A stretch of DNA of 51,795 nucleotides. Source: Streptomyces sioyaensis. GTDB taxonomy: Bacteria > Actinomycetota > Actinomycetes > Streptomycetales > Streptomycetaceae. The notes below the pieces were generated by a model. It did no database searches. It was not told where the DNA came from and saw only the letters and a list, made by a program, of their open reading frames with translations. This document shows, in pieces, positions 34,840 to 44,900 of this stretch. The position numbers and the translations under genes were made by a program. The first letter of the stretch is position 1. Each line of letters opens with the position of its first letter. The DNA is taken from contig NZ_SDIF01000044.1 in the NCBI RefSeq assembly GCF_004122735.1, forward strand, positions 1 through 51,795. The letters run 5' to 3'.

Positions 34840-37761
34840 TCAAGTGGGTGGGACGGAGGTCTCACTATTTGAGCGCAATGGCGGATGCACGAGCGATTCC
34901 GGGCCCGCCGGGCCGCCCTGTCGTGCGGGCAGTCCGCTGCCGGTGAGCACCACCGCCCGGCCCTGGACCGCGAGGTCCGGCACCGGATAGTGGGCGTGCG
35001 TCAGGGACCGCCGCAGCCGGTGTTCGTCGAGCGGCCCGGAGAAGGCCGTGCCCATGCCGTGGGTGCAGCCCATGGAGCGCAGCGCGAGCACCTGCTCGGG
35101 CAGATCGACGCCGTCCGCGACGGACTGCATGCCCAGGTCTCCGGCGATCCGCAGCAGCCCTGCGGTGATCTTGTGCAGCCGGGCGGACTCCACCACGCCG
35201 TCGACCAGCCCGCGGTCCAGCCGCAGGACGTCGACGGGGAGCCGGCGCAGCGCGCTGATCGCGGCGACTCCGCTGCCGAAGCCGTCCAGGGCGATCCGTA
35301 CGCCGAGCCGGCGCAGCGCGACCAGCCGGCGCTCCAGGTCGTCCAGCGGAATGCGCGGATCGCTCTCGGACAGCTCCAGGACGAGCGCGCGCGAGGGCAG
35401 GCCGTGCCGGGTGAGCAGCGACTCCACGCCCTTGGGGGACAGCGCCTGGTCCAGCAGCCGCCGGGCCGGGAGCCGGACCGCGACCGGGACCGGATAGCCG
35501 GCGCGATGGCGGGCCGATGCCTGCTCGACGGCCGCCTCCAACTGCCAGCGGTCCAGCTCCGCGGCGCGGTCGCCGTCGTCCTCCGTGAAGCGTCCGCGGT
35601 CGCCGACCCGCAGGAACTCCGCGGGGGTGAAGAAGATGCCCTGGGCGGAGCGCCAGCGGGCGTGCGCCGCGACCGCGGTGACCCGTCCGCTCGACAGCTC
35701 CACCACCGGCTGGTGCAGCAGCGAGAAGGCGCCGTCGTGCAGCGCCGTACGGAGCTTGGTGGCGAGCTCGGCACGGTGTGCCACCTCGGTCTGCATCTGC
35801 GGGGCGTACAGCTCCACCCGGCCCTTGCCGGCCTGCTTGGCGCGGTACATCGCGAGGTCCGCGTTGCGCAGCAGGCCCGCGGGGCTGACACCGGGCTCGG
35901 CGAAGGCCACGCCGATGCTGGCCGCCACCCGCACCTCGCGGCCGTCGATGCGGTACGGCTCGGAGAGCCGGATGCGCAGCCGGTCGGCGATCTCGTGGAT
36001 CCGGAACTCGCGGGCGGCGAGGTCGCGGGTGCCGTCGCCGGTGATCAGCGCGGCGAACTCGTCGCCGCCCAGCCGGGCCGCTATGTCCCCGGCGCGCACC
36101 GAGTCACCGAGCCGGCGGGCGGCCTGGATCAGCAGCTCGTCGCCGGCCTGGTGGCCGATGGTGTCGTTGACCTGCTTGAAGCCGTCGAGGTCGATGTAGA
36201 GCACGGCGGTGTCGTGGTCGCTGGCGCGGCGGCCGGTGACGGCCTGGGTGACGCGTTCGGTGAACAGGGCGCGGTTGGGCAGGTCGGTGAGCGCGTCGTG
36301 CGAGGCGTTGTGCTGGAGCTGGGCCTGCAGCCGGACGCGTTCGGTGACATCGCGGGAGTTGAAGATCAGGCCGCCGTGGTGGCGGTTGACCGTGGACTCG
36401 ACGTTCAGCCAGCCGTCGCCCCCGGAGCGCTGCTCGCCGGCGCGGAAGCGGCACTCGATCCGGGTGGTCGGTTCGTCCTCGGGGGCGGCGGCGAGGAATC
36501 TGCGGACCTCGTGCACCACCCGGCCCAGGTCCTCGGGGTGGATCAGCGACGCCAGCTCGGAGCCGACCAGCTCCTCGGCGTCGCGCCCGTAGACACCGGC
36601 GGCGGCCGGGCTGACATAGCGGAGCACGCCGGTCGGGGCGGCGATCATGATGACGTCGCTGGAGCCCTGCACCAGGGAGCGGAAGTGGTTCTCCTTCTGC
36701 GCCAGCTCCTGGGTGAGGGTGATGTTGTCGAGCAGCATGATGCCCTGGCGGACGACCAGCGCGAGGACGACCGTGCAGCCGGTGAACAGCACCACGCGGT
36801 CGATGCGCCGCCCGTCCAGGACGTTGGTGAGGATGCCCAGCGTGCAGACGGCGGCGGCGAGATACGGGGTCAGTGCGGCGAGCGAGCCGGCGATGGGACG
36901 GCTGCCGTGCGGCGGGACCCGGCGCGCGGCGGGCCTGGTCTCCTCCTGGGTGGGCTCGTCGCCCGCGCGACGGGCGACCCATGGCGCGTACGCGAGCAGT
37001 ATCGAGCCGGCGAACCATCCGGCGTCCAGGATCTGGCCGGAGCGGTAGTGCTCGCGCAGCAGCGGGGAGCTGAACAGGGCGTCGCACAGCACCGTCAGCG
37101 CCAGGGCCGCGACCGCGGTGTTGATCGCCGAGCGGTGCACCGAGGAGCGCCGGAAGTGCAGCACGAGCACCATGCTCACCAGCACGATGTCCAGCAGCGG
37201 ATAGGCCAGCGACAGCGCGCTCTGCGCCACGCTGCGGCCCTGGAAATGCGCGGTGTGGGCGAGCGCGAGGCTCCATGAGAGGGTGACCAGCGACCCGGCG
37301 ATCAGCCAGGAGTCGAGCCCCAGACAGACCCAACCGGCCCTGGTCACCGGCCTCTTGGCGAGCACCAGCAGACCGACGATGGCCGGTGGCGCGAACAGCA
37401 GGAAGCAGAAGTCGGCCAGGCAGGGGCTGGGTACCGCGGTCCCCATGATGACCTCGTACCAGCCCCATACGCCGTTGCCGAGGCCGGCCATCCCGGAGGA
37501 GGCGGCGAACAGCATCCAGGCCGGGCGGAAGCGGGTGCGGCGCTTGCGGGCGTACAGACCGCAGGAGACGGCCGCCAGCAGGGCGGCGAAGCTGAGGCCG
37601 AAGTCCCCCATGAACGCTGCGACTTCGGGCGACCCCCAGCCGAAGGCGGCGCCGACGGCATAGCCACCGCAGAGCACGGCGAGGACGATCTGCGGCACCG
37701 CGCTCGGCGGATTGCCGGCCGGTGCCGGCGGCCGGGAGAGCATCGCCCCGGGGGCGCTCAC
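34840..37761 (-). CDS. cdgC: Membrane GGDEF protein with degenerate EAL domain (CdgC-like)
   Basis: A 973-residue c-di-GMP enzyme. Residues about 20-345 hold roughly ten hydrophobic helices, then come a PAS domain (about 357-475), a GGDEF domain (483-655) and an EAL-like domain (665-925). The diguanylate cyclase site GGDEF is intact at 565-569, and the inhibitory I-site RAGD is at 556-559. The EAL domain has lost its key residues: the EAL triplet reads AAH (698-700), LDDFG reads LDGFG, VAEGVE reads VADGVD, and the QG of the last motif is MG. So it should make c-di-GMP but not break it. The GTG at 37761 has AGGAG before it. By synteny it corresponds to cdgC of S. coelicolor and S. venezuelae. 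Confidence 0.88.
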   Translation of the reverse strand: MSAPGAMLSRPPAPAGNPPSAVPQIVLAVLCGGYAVGAAFGWGSPEVAAFMGDFGLSFAALLAAVSCGLYARKRRTRFRPAWMLFAASSGMAGLGNGVWGWYEVIMGTAVPSPCLADFCFLLFAPPAIVGLLVLAKRPVTRAGWVCLGLDSWLIAGSLVTLSWSLALAHTAHFQGRSVAQSALSLAYPLLDIVLVSMVLVLHFRRSSVHRSAINTAVAALALTVLCDALFSSPLLREHYRSGQILDAGWFAGSILLAYAPWVARRAGDEPTQEETRPAARRVPPHGSRPIAGSLAALTPYLAAAVCTLGILTNVLDGRRIDRVVLFTGCTVVLALVVRQGIMLLDNITLTQELAQKENHFRSLVQGSSDVIMIAAPTGVLRYVSPAAAGVYGRDAEELVGSELASLIHPEDLGRVVHEVRRFLAAAPEDEPTTRIECRFRAGEQRSGGDGWLNVESTVNRHHGGLIFNSRDVTERVRLQAQLQHNASHDALTDLPNRALFTERVTQAVTGRRASDHDTAVLYIDLDGFKQVNDTIGHQAGDELLIQAARRLGDSVRAGDIAARLGGDEFAALITGDGTRDLAAREFRIHEIADRLRIRLSEPYRIDGREVRVAASIGVAFAEPGVSPAGLLRNADLAMYRAKQAGKGRVELYAPQMQTEVAHRAELATKLRTALHDGAFSLLHQPVVELSSGRVTAVAAHARWRSAQGIFFTPAEFLRVGDRGRFTEDDGDRAAELDRWQLEAAVEQASARHRAGYPVPVAVRLPARRLLDQALSPKGVESLLTRHGLPSRALVLELSESDPRIPLDDLERRLVALRRLGVRIALDGFGSGVAAISALRRLPVDVLRLDRGLVDGVVESARLHKITAGLLRIAGDLGMQSVADGVDLPEQVLALRSMGCTHGMGTAFSGPLDEHRLRRSLTHAHYPVPDLAVQGRAVVLTGSGLPARQGGPAGPESLVHPPLRSNSETSVPPT

Positions 37762-38065
37762 CGGATTCTCCTGCTCACCCGTACCGGGCGGCGGCGCGAG
37801 CGGCGCTCCTGGGGGCCTCGCAGTATTCCCGCGGGCGCTCGTGGATCATGCTTCTCGCGAATCGTCCATCGGCCGTACATCGCCCGTCGCCCCCCTCGAG
37901 TCCCGGATCCTTCGCACGCGCCGTGTCGCTCCCGGCGTCGTCCCCGCTCGGACGATACACCAGTTCCGTCACTCAGGGACATAGCGTCTCTACGGAGCGT
38001 GACTGAGGGCGGAATTCGCATACTCCCCGCAGTCTTACGGACTCGTAGCGCTACCCGCGACCGCT
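37762..38065. other. Intergenic region upstream of cdgC
   Basis: No gene seen. It holds the leftward cdgC promoter and the 3' flank of the next leftward gene. The part 37940-38050 is AT-richer and contains a BldD-box-like site. A small palindrome gtagcgctac lies at 38046-38055. Confidence 0.5.
37968..37982. promoter_or_regulatory. BldD-box-like site upstream of cdgC
   Basis: gtcactcagggacat matches the BldD box nTnACnC(A/T)GnGTnAn at nine of ten fixed positions. It lies about 207 bases upstream of the cdgC start. Confidence 0.45.
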
Positions 38066-39028
38066 TCAGCCGGCGGTGGCGACCACGTTCCGCAGGGGCT
38101 CGCCGGCCGCGAAAAGCGTCAACTGATCACGCAGCAGCCGCTTCGCACGGGGCAGAAAAGCAGAGCTGGGGCCGCCGACGTGTGGAGTGAGGAGCACGCC
38201 GGGAGCGTGCCACAACGGGTGCCCGGCGGGCAGGGGTTCCGGATCGGTGACATCGAGCGCCGCACGCAGCCGCCCGGACCGGAGTTCGGCGAGCAGTGCC
38301 GCGGTGTCGACGATCCCGCCGCGCGCGACGTTCACCAGCAGTGCGCCGTCCTTCATCCGCGCCAGGAAATCGCTTCCGACCAGGCCACGCGTCGCTTCGG
38401 TGAGCGGAGTCGCCAGCACGACGACGTCCGCGTCGGGCAGGAGGGCGGACAGGTCGGAGAGTGGATGCACGGGGCCGCGCACAGTGTCACGCGCGGTGCG
38501 TGCGATGCGCGCCACCCGCGCACACTCAAAAGGTGTGAGCCGGTCTTCGATGGCACTGCCGATCGAACCATAGCCCACAATGAGGACCGATTTGTCGGCA
38601 AGCGCCGGCCGGACGTCCGGCCGCCACTCCCCCGCGTCCTGGCTCCGTACGAAGTCGGGAACGCCGCGCAGCGCCGCGAGGATCAGCGTGAGCGCGAGCT
38701 CGGCGGTGCTGGCGTCGTGCAGTCCGCGGGCGTTGCACAGTTGGGTCCCCGACGGCATCCGGGACAGCCCCGGCAGCATCTCGTCGACACCGGCCGTGAG
38801 GGTCTGCACCACCCGCACCCGGCTCATCCGGGACAGCGGGCGCAGGCTCACCTCCGCGCCCTTCATATAGGGGACCGCATAGAAAACGCAGCGGCCCGGA
38901 TCGGCCGGGTAGTCGAGGCCGGCGTCCCAGTGGAGATAGCGGAGACCGGCGGGGAGGCCCTCGATGCCGTCGGGCGGGATCGGGAGCCATACGTCGTGCG
39001 CCTCGGTGCGCTGGTCTGCGGTTGCCAT
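38066..39028 (-). CDS. D-isomer-specific 2-hydroxyacid dehydrogenase
   Basis: A 320-residue NAD(P)-dependent dehydrogenase of the formate/glycerate family. The nucleotide-binding loop GYGSIG is at 152-157; the catalytic Arg236 (NVARGGIVDT), Glu264 and His283 (LTPHVGG) are all in place. It lacks the ASB and ACT domains of SerA, so it is a separate activity, for example glyoxylate/hydroxypyruvate reductase-like, and the substrate is not determinable. The ATG at 39028 lacks a clear ribosome site and may be leaderless. It is divergent from an aldo/keto reductase across 88 bases. Confidence 0.88.
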   Translation of the reverse strand: MATADQRTEAHDVWLPIPPDGIEGLPAGLRYLHWDAGLDYPADPGRCVFYAVPYMKGAEVSLRPLSRMSRVRVVQTLTAGVDEMLPGLSRMPSGTQLCNARGLHDASTAELALTLILAALRGVPDFVRSQDAGEWRPDVRPALADKSVLIVGYGSIGSAIEDRLTPFECARVARIARTARDTVRGPVHPLSDLSALLPDADVVVLATPLTEATRGLVGSDFLARMKDGALLVNVARGGIVDTAALLAELRSGRLRAALDVTDPEPLPAGHPLWHAPGVLLTPHVGGPSSAFLPRAKRLLRDQLTLFAAGEPLRNVVATAG

Positions 39029-39116
39029 GACCGCAGGCTATGCGAAGAGATGTTCTGCTCAGACGTTAGTTTGGTCTGGCCCTTGACCGGGGGCGAGGGG
39101 ATGGAGGCACAACCAG

Positions 39117-40154
39117 GTGGAGCGCAGGACAATCGGTGCGGCGGCCCTCGAAGTGGGCGCCATCGGACTCGGCTGTATGCCGATGAGCTGGGGGTACACC
39201 GAGTCGCAGCGCAGCTTGGACAGCTCGCTGCGGGCCGTGCACACCGCGCTGGACCGGGGGTGCAGCCTGCTCGACACCGCCGACATGTACGGCCCGTTCA
39301 CCAATGAGCTGCTGGTGGGGCGGGTGCTCAAGGAGCGGCGGGCGGAGGCGTTCGTCTCGACCAAGTGCGGTCTGCTGGTGGGGGAAGCGCACATCGTCGC
39401 CAACGGGCGGCCCGGCTACGTCCGGCGGGCCTGCGACGCCTCGCTGCGGCGGCTGCAGACCGACCGTATCGACCTCTACCAGCTGCACCGGGCCGATCCC
39501 GAGGTGCCCATCGAGGAGACCTGGGGGGCGATGGCGGAGCTGGTGGCGGCCGGGAAGGTGCGGTCGCTGGGGCTGTGTGCGGTGGGCGCACGGGCGGTAC
39601 GGCCGGCCCGCGCGGCCCGTACGGAGCGGCGGCCGGCCGGCGGCGGGCCGCGGCGCTCCCACATGCACGACGGCACGCTGGCCCAACTGGAGCGCATCCA
39701 GCAGGTGTTCCCCGTCAGCAGCGTGCAGGCCGAGCTGTCGGTGTGGTCGCCGGAGGCGCTGGAGGCGCTGCTGCCGTGGTGCGAGTCGCGGGGTGTGGGC
39801 TTCCTGGCGGCGATGCCGCTGGGCAACGGCTATCTGACCGGCACCCTCACCCCGGGGCAGGGGTTCGAGCCGGAGGACATAAGGGCCCGTCACCCGCGCT
39901 TCACCGCCGAGATGATGGCCGCGAACCAGCCGGTGGTGGCAGGGCTGCGCCGGGTCGGCGCGCGGCACGGTGCGACGCCGGGGCAGGTGGCGCTGGCGTG
40001 GGTGCTGGCGCAGGGGCGGCATGTCGTCCCGGTTCCGGGCACGAAGAAGGAGCGCTGGGCCGCGCAGAACGCCAAGGCCGCGGCACTGACGCTCACCCGC
40101 GAGGATCTGGCGGAGATCGCCGTACTGCCGCCGGCGCGCGGGTCCTGGTATTAG
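39117..40154 (+). CDS. Aldo/keto reductase
   Basis: A 345-residue NADPH-dependent TIM-barrel oxidoreductase. The catalytic tetrad is complete: Asp53, Tyr58, Lys83 and His124 (LLDTADMYG, STKCG, YQLHR). Cofactor-binding ends (VPVPGTKKERWAAQNA) are present. Residues about 158-183 are an Arg/Pro/Gly-rich insertion (ARAVRPARAARTERRPAGGG) that is not usual in the family and replaces the normal loop after strand 5. GGAGG lies 9 bases before the GTG start. It is divergent from the hydroxyacid dehydrogenase; a shared regulatory region suggests related roles in carbonyl reduction. Confidence 0.88.
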   Translation: MERRTIGAAALEVGAIGLGCMPMSWGYTESQRSLDSSLRAVHTALDRGCSLLDTADMYGPFTNELLVGRVLKERRAEAFVSTKCGLLVGEAHIVANGRPGYVRRACDASLRRLQTDRIDLYQLHRADPEVPIEETWGAMAELVAAGKVRSLGLCAVGARAVRPARAARTERRPAGGGPRRSHMHDGTLAQLERIQQVFPVSSVQAELSVWSPEALEALLPWCESRGVGFLAAMPLGNGYLTGTLTPGQGFEPEDIRARHPRFTAEMMAANQPVVAGLRRVGARHGATPGQVALAWVLAQGRHVVPVPGTKKERWAAQNAKAAALTLTREDLAEIAVLPPARGSWY

Positions 40155-40380
40155 GGCCTTCAGACCCCGACCCAGCGGACGGCCATGGCAGCCCCGCCGC
40201 GCCAAGTCTCGCCCGGCCCACGGCGTTTGCCGGCTGCCCGCCCCGACGCACGCGCTCGTTGCCGGCCCGGCCGCGTCGGATCGCGGCAGGTGGGAGTGGC
40301 TCCGGACGGCCTGGGGTGCGGGCGTGGCGCGGTGCGATGTGGTGTTCTTGTCCACGCCCTTGCCGACGAGAGGACCCGCC

Positions 40381-41556
40381 GTGGAACGCCGCACCCGCAC
40401 CGCCGTGTTGGCCGCCGCTTCGCTGCTCCTGGCAGCGGGCTGCTCGTCCGGTGGCGCGGCGCCGCACGGCACCGGGACGTCCTCGGCCCCGGCGAAGAGC
40501 GGCGCCGCCGGCTCTCCGGGCGCCTCCCCGTCGTCCGCCGCGCCGCCCGCCAAGGGCTCGGTGAAGGTGACCGCCACCCTGGTGACCGGGCTGAAGTCGC
40601 CGTGGGGCGTGGCGGTGCTGCCGGGCGGGGATCTGCTGGTCGGCTCCCGTGACACCGGGAAGATCGTCCGGGTCTCGGCGAAGAACGGGAAGATCACCGA
40701 GCTGGGGTCGGTACCGGGCGTGGACCCGGGCGGCGAGGGCGGTCTGCTGGGGATCGCGGTGTCCCCGTCGTTCGGCGCGGACCATCAGGTGTACGCGTAC
40801 TTCACCACCGCCTCCGACAACCGCATCGCCCGCATGGTCTACGACGAGAAGCGCCCGCCGGGCAATCAGCTGGGCGCGCCCGACACGCTCTTCAAGGGCA
40901 TTCCCAAGGGCGAGATCCACAACGGCGGCCGGATCGCCTTCGGCCCGGACAGGATGCTCTACGCCGGCACCGGCGAGACCGGCGACAAGGGGCTGGCCCA
41001 GGACAAGAAGTCCCCGGCCGGCAAGATCCTGCGGATGACGCCGGACGGCGAGCCGGTACACGGCAACCCCGAGGCCGATTCGGTGGTGTACGACTACGGC
41101 CACCGCAATGTGCAGGGACTGGCCTGGGACGACGACGACCGGCTGTGGGCCTCGGAGTTCGGACAGGACACCTGGGACGAGCTCAACCTCATCGAGCCGG
41201 GCCGGAACTACGGCTGGCCCGAGGCCGAGGGCAAGGCCAAGGGCGCGGCGGCGGGCTCGGGGTTCGTGGACCCGGTCGAGGAGTGGAAGCCCGCGGTTGC
41301 CTCACCCAGCGGCATCGCGTACGCCAAGGGCTCGATCTGGATGGCCTCGCTGCGCGGCGAACGGCTGTGGCGGATCCCGCTGAACGGGACCAGGCCGGTG
41401 GCCGCCCCGCAGGCCTTTCTCCAGGGCACCTACGGGCGGCTGCGGACGGTGGTGGCAGCGGGCGACGGCACGTTGTGGCTGGTCACCAGCAACACGGACG
41501 GACGGGGCACGCCGCACAAGGGCGATGACCGGATCCTCCGCCTCACGGTGAGCTGA
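40381..41556 (+). CDS. PQQ-dependent sugar dehydrogenase lipoprotein
   Basis: A 391-residue exported protein. The lipobox LAAGC puts the lipidated cysteine at residue 21, followed by a Gly/Ala/Ser/Pro spacer to about residue 60. The rest is the six-bladed soluble aldose sugar dehydrogenase fold: GVAVLPGGDLLVGSRDTGKI (cofactor blade), GEGGLLGIAVSP, HNGGRIAFGPD, HRNVQGLAWDDD and the calcium/PQQ segment GRNYGWPEAEG. It would oxidise aldoses or related sugars at the cell surface. The GTG at 40381 has GAGAGG before it; it is a single gene about 226 bases after the aldo/keto reductase. Confidence 0.88.
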   Translation: MERRTRTAVLAAASLLLAAGCSSGGAAPHGTGTSSAPAKSGAAGSPGASPSSAAPPAKGSVKVTATLVTGLKSPWGVAVLPGGDLLVGSRDTGKIVRVSAKNGKITELGSVPGVDPGGEGGLLGIAVSPSFGADHQVYAYFTTASDNRIARMVYDEKRPPGNQLGAPDTLFKGIPKGEIHNGGRIAFGPDRMLYAGTGETGDKGLAQDKKSPAGKILRMTPDGEPVHGNPEADSVVYDYGHRNVQGLAWDDDDRLWASEFGQDTWDELNLIEPGRNYGWPEAEGKAKGAAAGSGFVDPVEEWKPAVASPSGIAYAKGSIWMASLRGERLWRIPLNGTRPVAAPQAFLQGTYGRLRTVVAAGDGTLWLVTSNTDGRGTPHKGDDRILRLTVS

Positions 41557-41642
41557 CACGACTGATCCCCTTTTCGTGCGAGCTGCCTACACTCGGGTAC
41601 AGGGGGACGGGTGCACGTCACGCCGAAGAGGGGACAGGCACC

Positions 41643-41831
41643 ATGTTCAATGTCGTGGAAGAGCTGTTCGCGCCGGGGCGTAAGCACACCGACGAGGAGC
41701 GGCAGAAGATGTCGCTGGTCGTCGATGACGTGGGGAACGCCGACCCCTCGAAGGGCCCGATCGACCTCTCCTCAGGGACGGTGGTCGTCAAGGCGCCGCG
41801 ACGGCAGCAGGATCCGCCGGACGGGCAGTAG
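41643..41831 (+). CDS. DUF6191 family small protein
   Basis: A 62-residue acidic soluble protein beginning MFNVVEELFAPGRKHTDEER and containing DPSKGPIDLSSGTVVVK, the conserved phrase of a short Streptomyces family (DUF6191) of unknown function. GGGACAGGCACC precedes the ATG. It follows the sugar dehydrogenase by 86 bases and probably has its own promoter (taca and tacac motifs near 41590). Confidence 0.8.
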   Translation: MFNVVEELFAPGRKHTDEERQKMSLVVDDVGNADPSKGPIDLSSGTVVVKAPRRQQDPPDGQ

Positions 41832-41885
41832 GGGCGCGGTCCGGGGTGGTGGGGAACGGTTGAGGCTGCGGACGGGTGAGGTGGC

Positions 41886-41911
41886 GTCGTCCCGGCGCGT
41901 CGGGTGACGAC
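41886..41911. terminator. Possible hairpin between DUF6191 gene and LAL gene
   Basis: gtcgtcccg (41886-41894) pairs with cgggtgacgac (41901-41911) apart from a one- or two-base bulge. It lies between convergent genes. Confidence 0.5.
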
Positions 41912-41916
41912 CGGGC

Positions 41917-44900
41917 CTACGAGGGCAGGCCCGGCGCCGGTTCGCCGAAGAGGCGCAGGCGGTGGGCCACCGCGCCCGCCTCGCCGCGGCCGGAGACGCC
42001 CAGCTTGGCGAGGATGTTGGAGACATGGACGCTGGCGGTCTTCGGGGAGATGAACAGGGCGTCGGCTATCTGGCGGTTGCTGCGCCCGTCGGCGACCAGC
42101 CGGAGCACCTCGCGTTCGCGCGGCGTCAGGCCGAGGGACGGAGCGGGGGCGGCGGGCTCCTCGGCCCCGCCGCGGCCGGCTCCGGCGCCGTCGGCCGGTA
42201 TCAGGCCCGGCAGGGGGAGACGGGCCCGCTGGGCGAGGAGTTCGATCTCCTCGCCCAGCGGGCGGGCGCCCATCGTTCCGGCGGCGGTGTGCGCCTGGGC
42301 GAGCAGGAGGACGGCGGCCTCGCGCGGGGTGCGGCCCTGTAGCCCGGCGGTGGCCCGCTCGCCGGCGTGCAGCAGTGATTCGGCCCAGCGGTAGCAGGCC
42401 CGGGCGAGCTCGTGCGGGCGCTCCAGCGGTTCGAAGGCGGCGACCGCCTCGGCCCAGGCGTCCGGCGTCTCGCGGCCCTCGGCGCGGCGGAGTTCGGCAT
42501 CCACCGCGAGGCCGTACGCCGCCCAGACCGGCAGGAGCCGGGGCAGCTTCTTGGCGGCCTGCCGGATGCCGGCGAGGACCGCGGCCCGTCCCGCCTCGGC
42601 GGCCGGCAGGCCCCGGGCGTCCGACTCCGCGGCGGTCGCCGACCACAACAGCGGCCAGGCATAGCGCTGGGTACCGGGCGGGAAGCCGGCGTCCAGGGCC
42701 CGTTCGAAGAGGGACCGGGCGTCGAGGAGGCGGCCCTGGCGGGCGGCGATGCGCAGGGCGTGCCGCGCGAGGGGGATGGTGTGCTGGGGCTGGGGGTCGT
42801 GGGTGCCGTAGTGCTCGCGGGTGACGGCGAGTTCGCGTTCGGCCTCGGCGAGGTCGCCGCGGTCCAGGGCGAGGTGGGTGAGGCGGTTGGCGGCCAGCGC
42901 GAGCGACCGGGGGCTCTGGGCGAAGCGGCGGGCGTCCGCGGCGGCCCGGCCCGCTTCCTGCCAGCGGCCCAGCGACTGGAGCGATTCGGCGCGGTTGCCC
43001 AGCACCCAGCTGGTCCGGTCCTTGAGGCCGTAGCGGGTGACGAGGGCGACGCCCTGCTCGGTGACCTCGACGGCCTCACGGGAGCGGCCGATGCTTTCCA
43101 GGACGGACGGGAGGTTGACGTGGCCCCGCCCGATGATGCTGAAGTAGCCGCGGTCGACGGCACGGTCGAGGGCGGAGCGGAGCTCCGCGAGGCCGGCCTC
43201 GGCCTCTCCGGCGTCCACCCGCAGGCTCCCCAGGGTCACCCGGGAGTTGAGTTCCGCTTCTTCGTCACCCACGGACAGGGCGAGTTCCACGGCGCGTTCG
43301 GCGGTCGCGAAGGTGCCCGGGCCCGGTTCGTGCAGCATCGCCCAGCTGGCGACGTGCGCCATCACGGCGGCGTGTACCGGGGACGGCGGCAGGCCGCGGA
43401 CCAGCTCCAGTGCGGTGCCCAGGTCCTCCCAGCCGTCGCCGCGGCCGGTGGACTGGCACAGCCGCGAGCGCTGCATCAGGAACCATGCCCTGCGCAGGGG
43501 GTCGTCCTCGCCGCGCAGGCACCGCAGGGCGCGCTTGGTGATCGTGAAGGCCCGCTCGGCGTCGCCGGACAGGCGGGCGGCCACCGCGATCTCGGCGAGC
43601 AGATCGAGGAAGCGCAGGGCGTCGTCGTCGCAGCCGCAGGCCGGATAGGCCTCGGTGTAGTCGACCGGGCGCACGCCCTGGCGGACCTCGGTGGGCGCGT
43701 CGTCCCACAGCTCCAGGGCACGGTCCAGCAGGCGCAGCTGCTCGGCGTAGGCATGGCGGCGGCGGGCCTGGACCGAGGCGGCGAGGACGGCGGGCAGCGC
43801 CTTGGCGGCGTCATGGGCCTTGTACCAGTAGCTGGCCAGCCGGGCGGCGCAGACGTCGGCCCGGACCAGCGCGGGGTTGGCCTCCAGGGCCTGGGCGTAG
43901 CGGCGGTTGAGGCGGGTGCGCTCACCGGGCAGCAGATCGTCGACGACGGCCTCGCGGGCGAGGGCGTGCCGGAAGCGGTAGCCCTTGCCGTCCTGGGTGG
44001 GGACCAGGGTGTTGCTGCCGACGGCGGCCCGCAGCGCCTCGATGAGGTCGTCCTCGGGCATCCGGCAGACGGCGGAGAGGAGTTCGTGTTCGACCGTGGA
44101 GCCGCCCTCGGCGGCCGTGCGCACCACTCGCTGGGCGTCCTCGGGGAGCGCCTCGACGCGCACCAGCAGCAGATCGCGCAGCGGGTCGCTCAGGCCGTGC
44201 AGCGCGCCGTCGGCGAGGCCGCGGGCCAGCTCCTCGACGAAGAAGGCATTGCCCTCGGAGCGCTTGAAGACCCGGTCGACGGTGTCCTCTTCGGGAGCGC
44301 TGCCGTTGATCCCGGCGAGCTGGGAGCGGACCTCGTCGCGGTTGAAACGGGCCAGCTCGATGCGCTGGACCGTGCGCATCCGGTCGATCTCGGCGAGGAA
44401 GGGCCGCAGTGGGTGGCGGCGGTGGATGTCGTCGGAGCGGTAGGTCGCCACCAGGAGGACGTTGGCGTCGTGCAGGGCCCGCAGGAGGTAGGCGAGCAGT
44501 TCGCGGGTGGAGCGGTCGGCCCAGTGGAGGTCCTCGACGACGAGGACCAGGGTGCGGTGGACGGCGAGCCGCTCCAGGAGGCGGGCGGTCAGCTCGAAGA
44601 GGCGGGCGCGGCCGATCTCCTCGTCGTGCGCCTCGGTGGGTGTCTCCCCCAATTCGGGCAGGATGCGGGCGAGTTCGCCCTCCTGGCCGGCGACGGCGGC
44701 GGCCAGCTCGTCACGCAGATGCCAGTTGAGGGTGTGCAGGATCGCGGAGAACGGGGCGAAGGGCAGGCCCTCGGAGCCGATTTCGATGCAGCCGCCGAGC
44801 GCGACGAGCGCCCCCTGGGCGCGGGCGGACTCGCTGAACTCCTCGATGAGGCGGGTCTTGCCGACCCCGGCCTCCCCGCCGATCAGCACGGCCTGCGGCT

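Noticed and set aside
34814..34843. TTGACA at 34838-34843 as the ilvB -35 element
   Set aside because: The matching -10 position coincides with the GGGAGGG ribosome site of the leader peptide, so the promoter cannot be placed with confidence.
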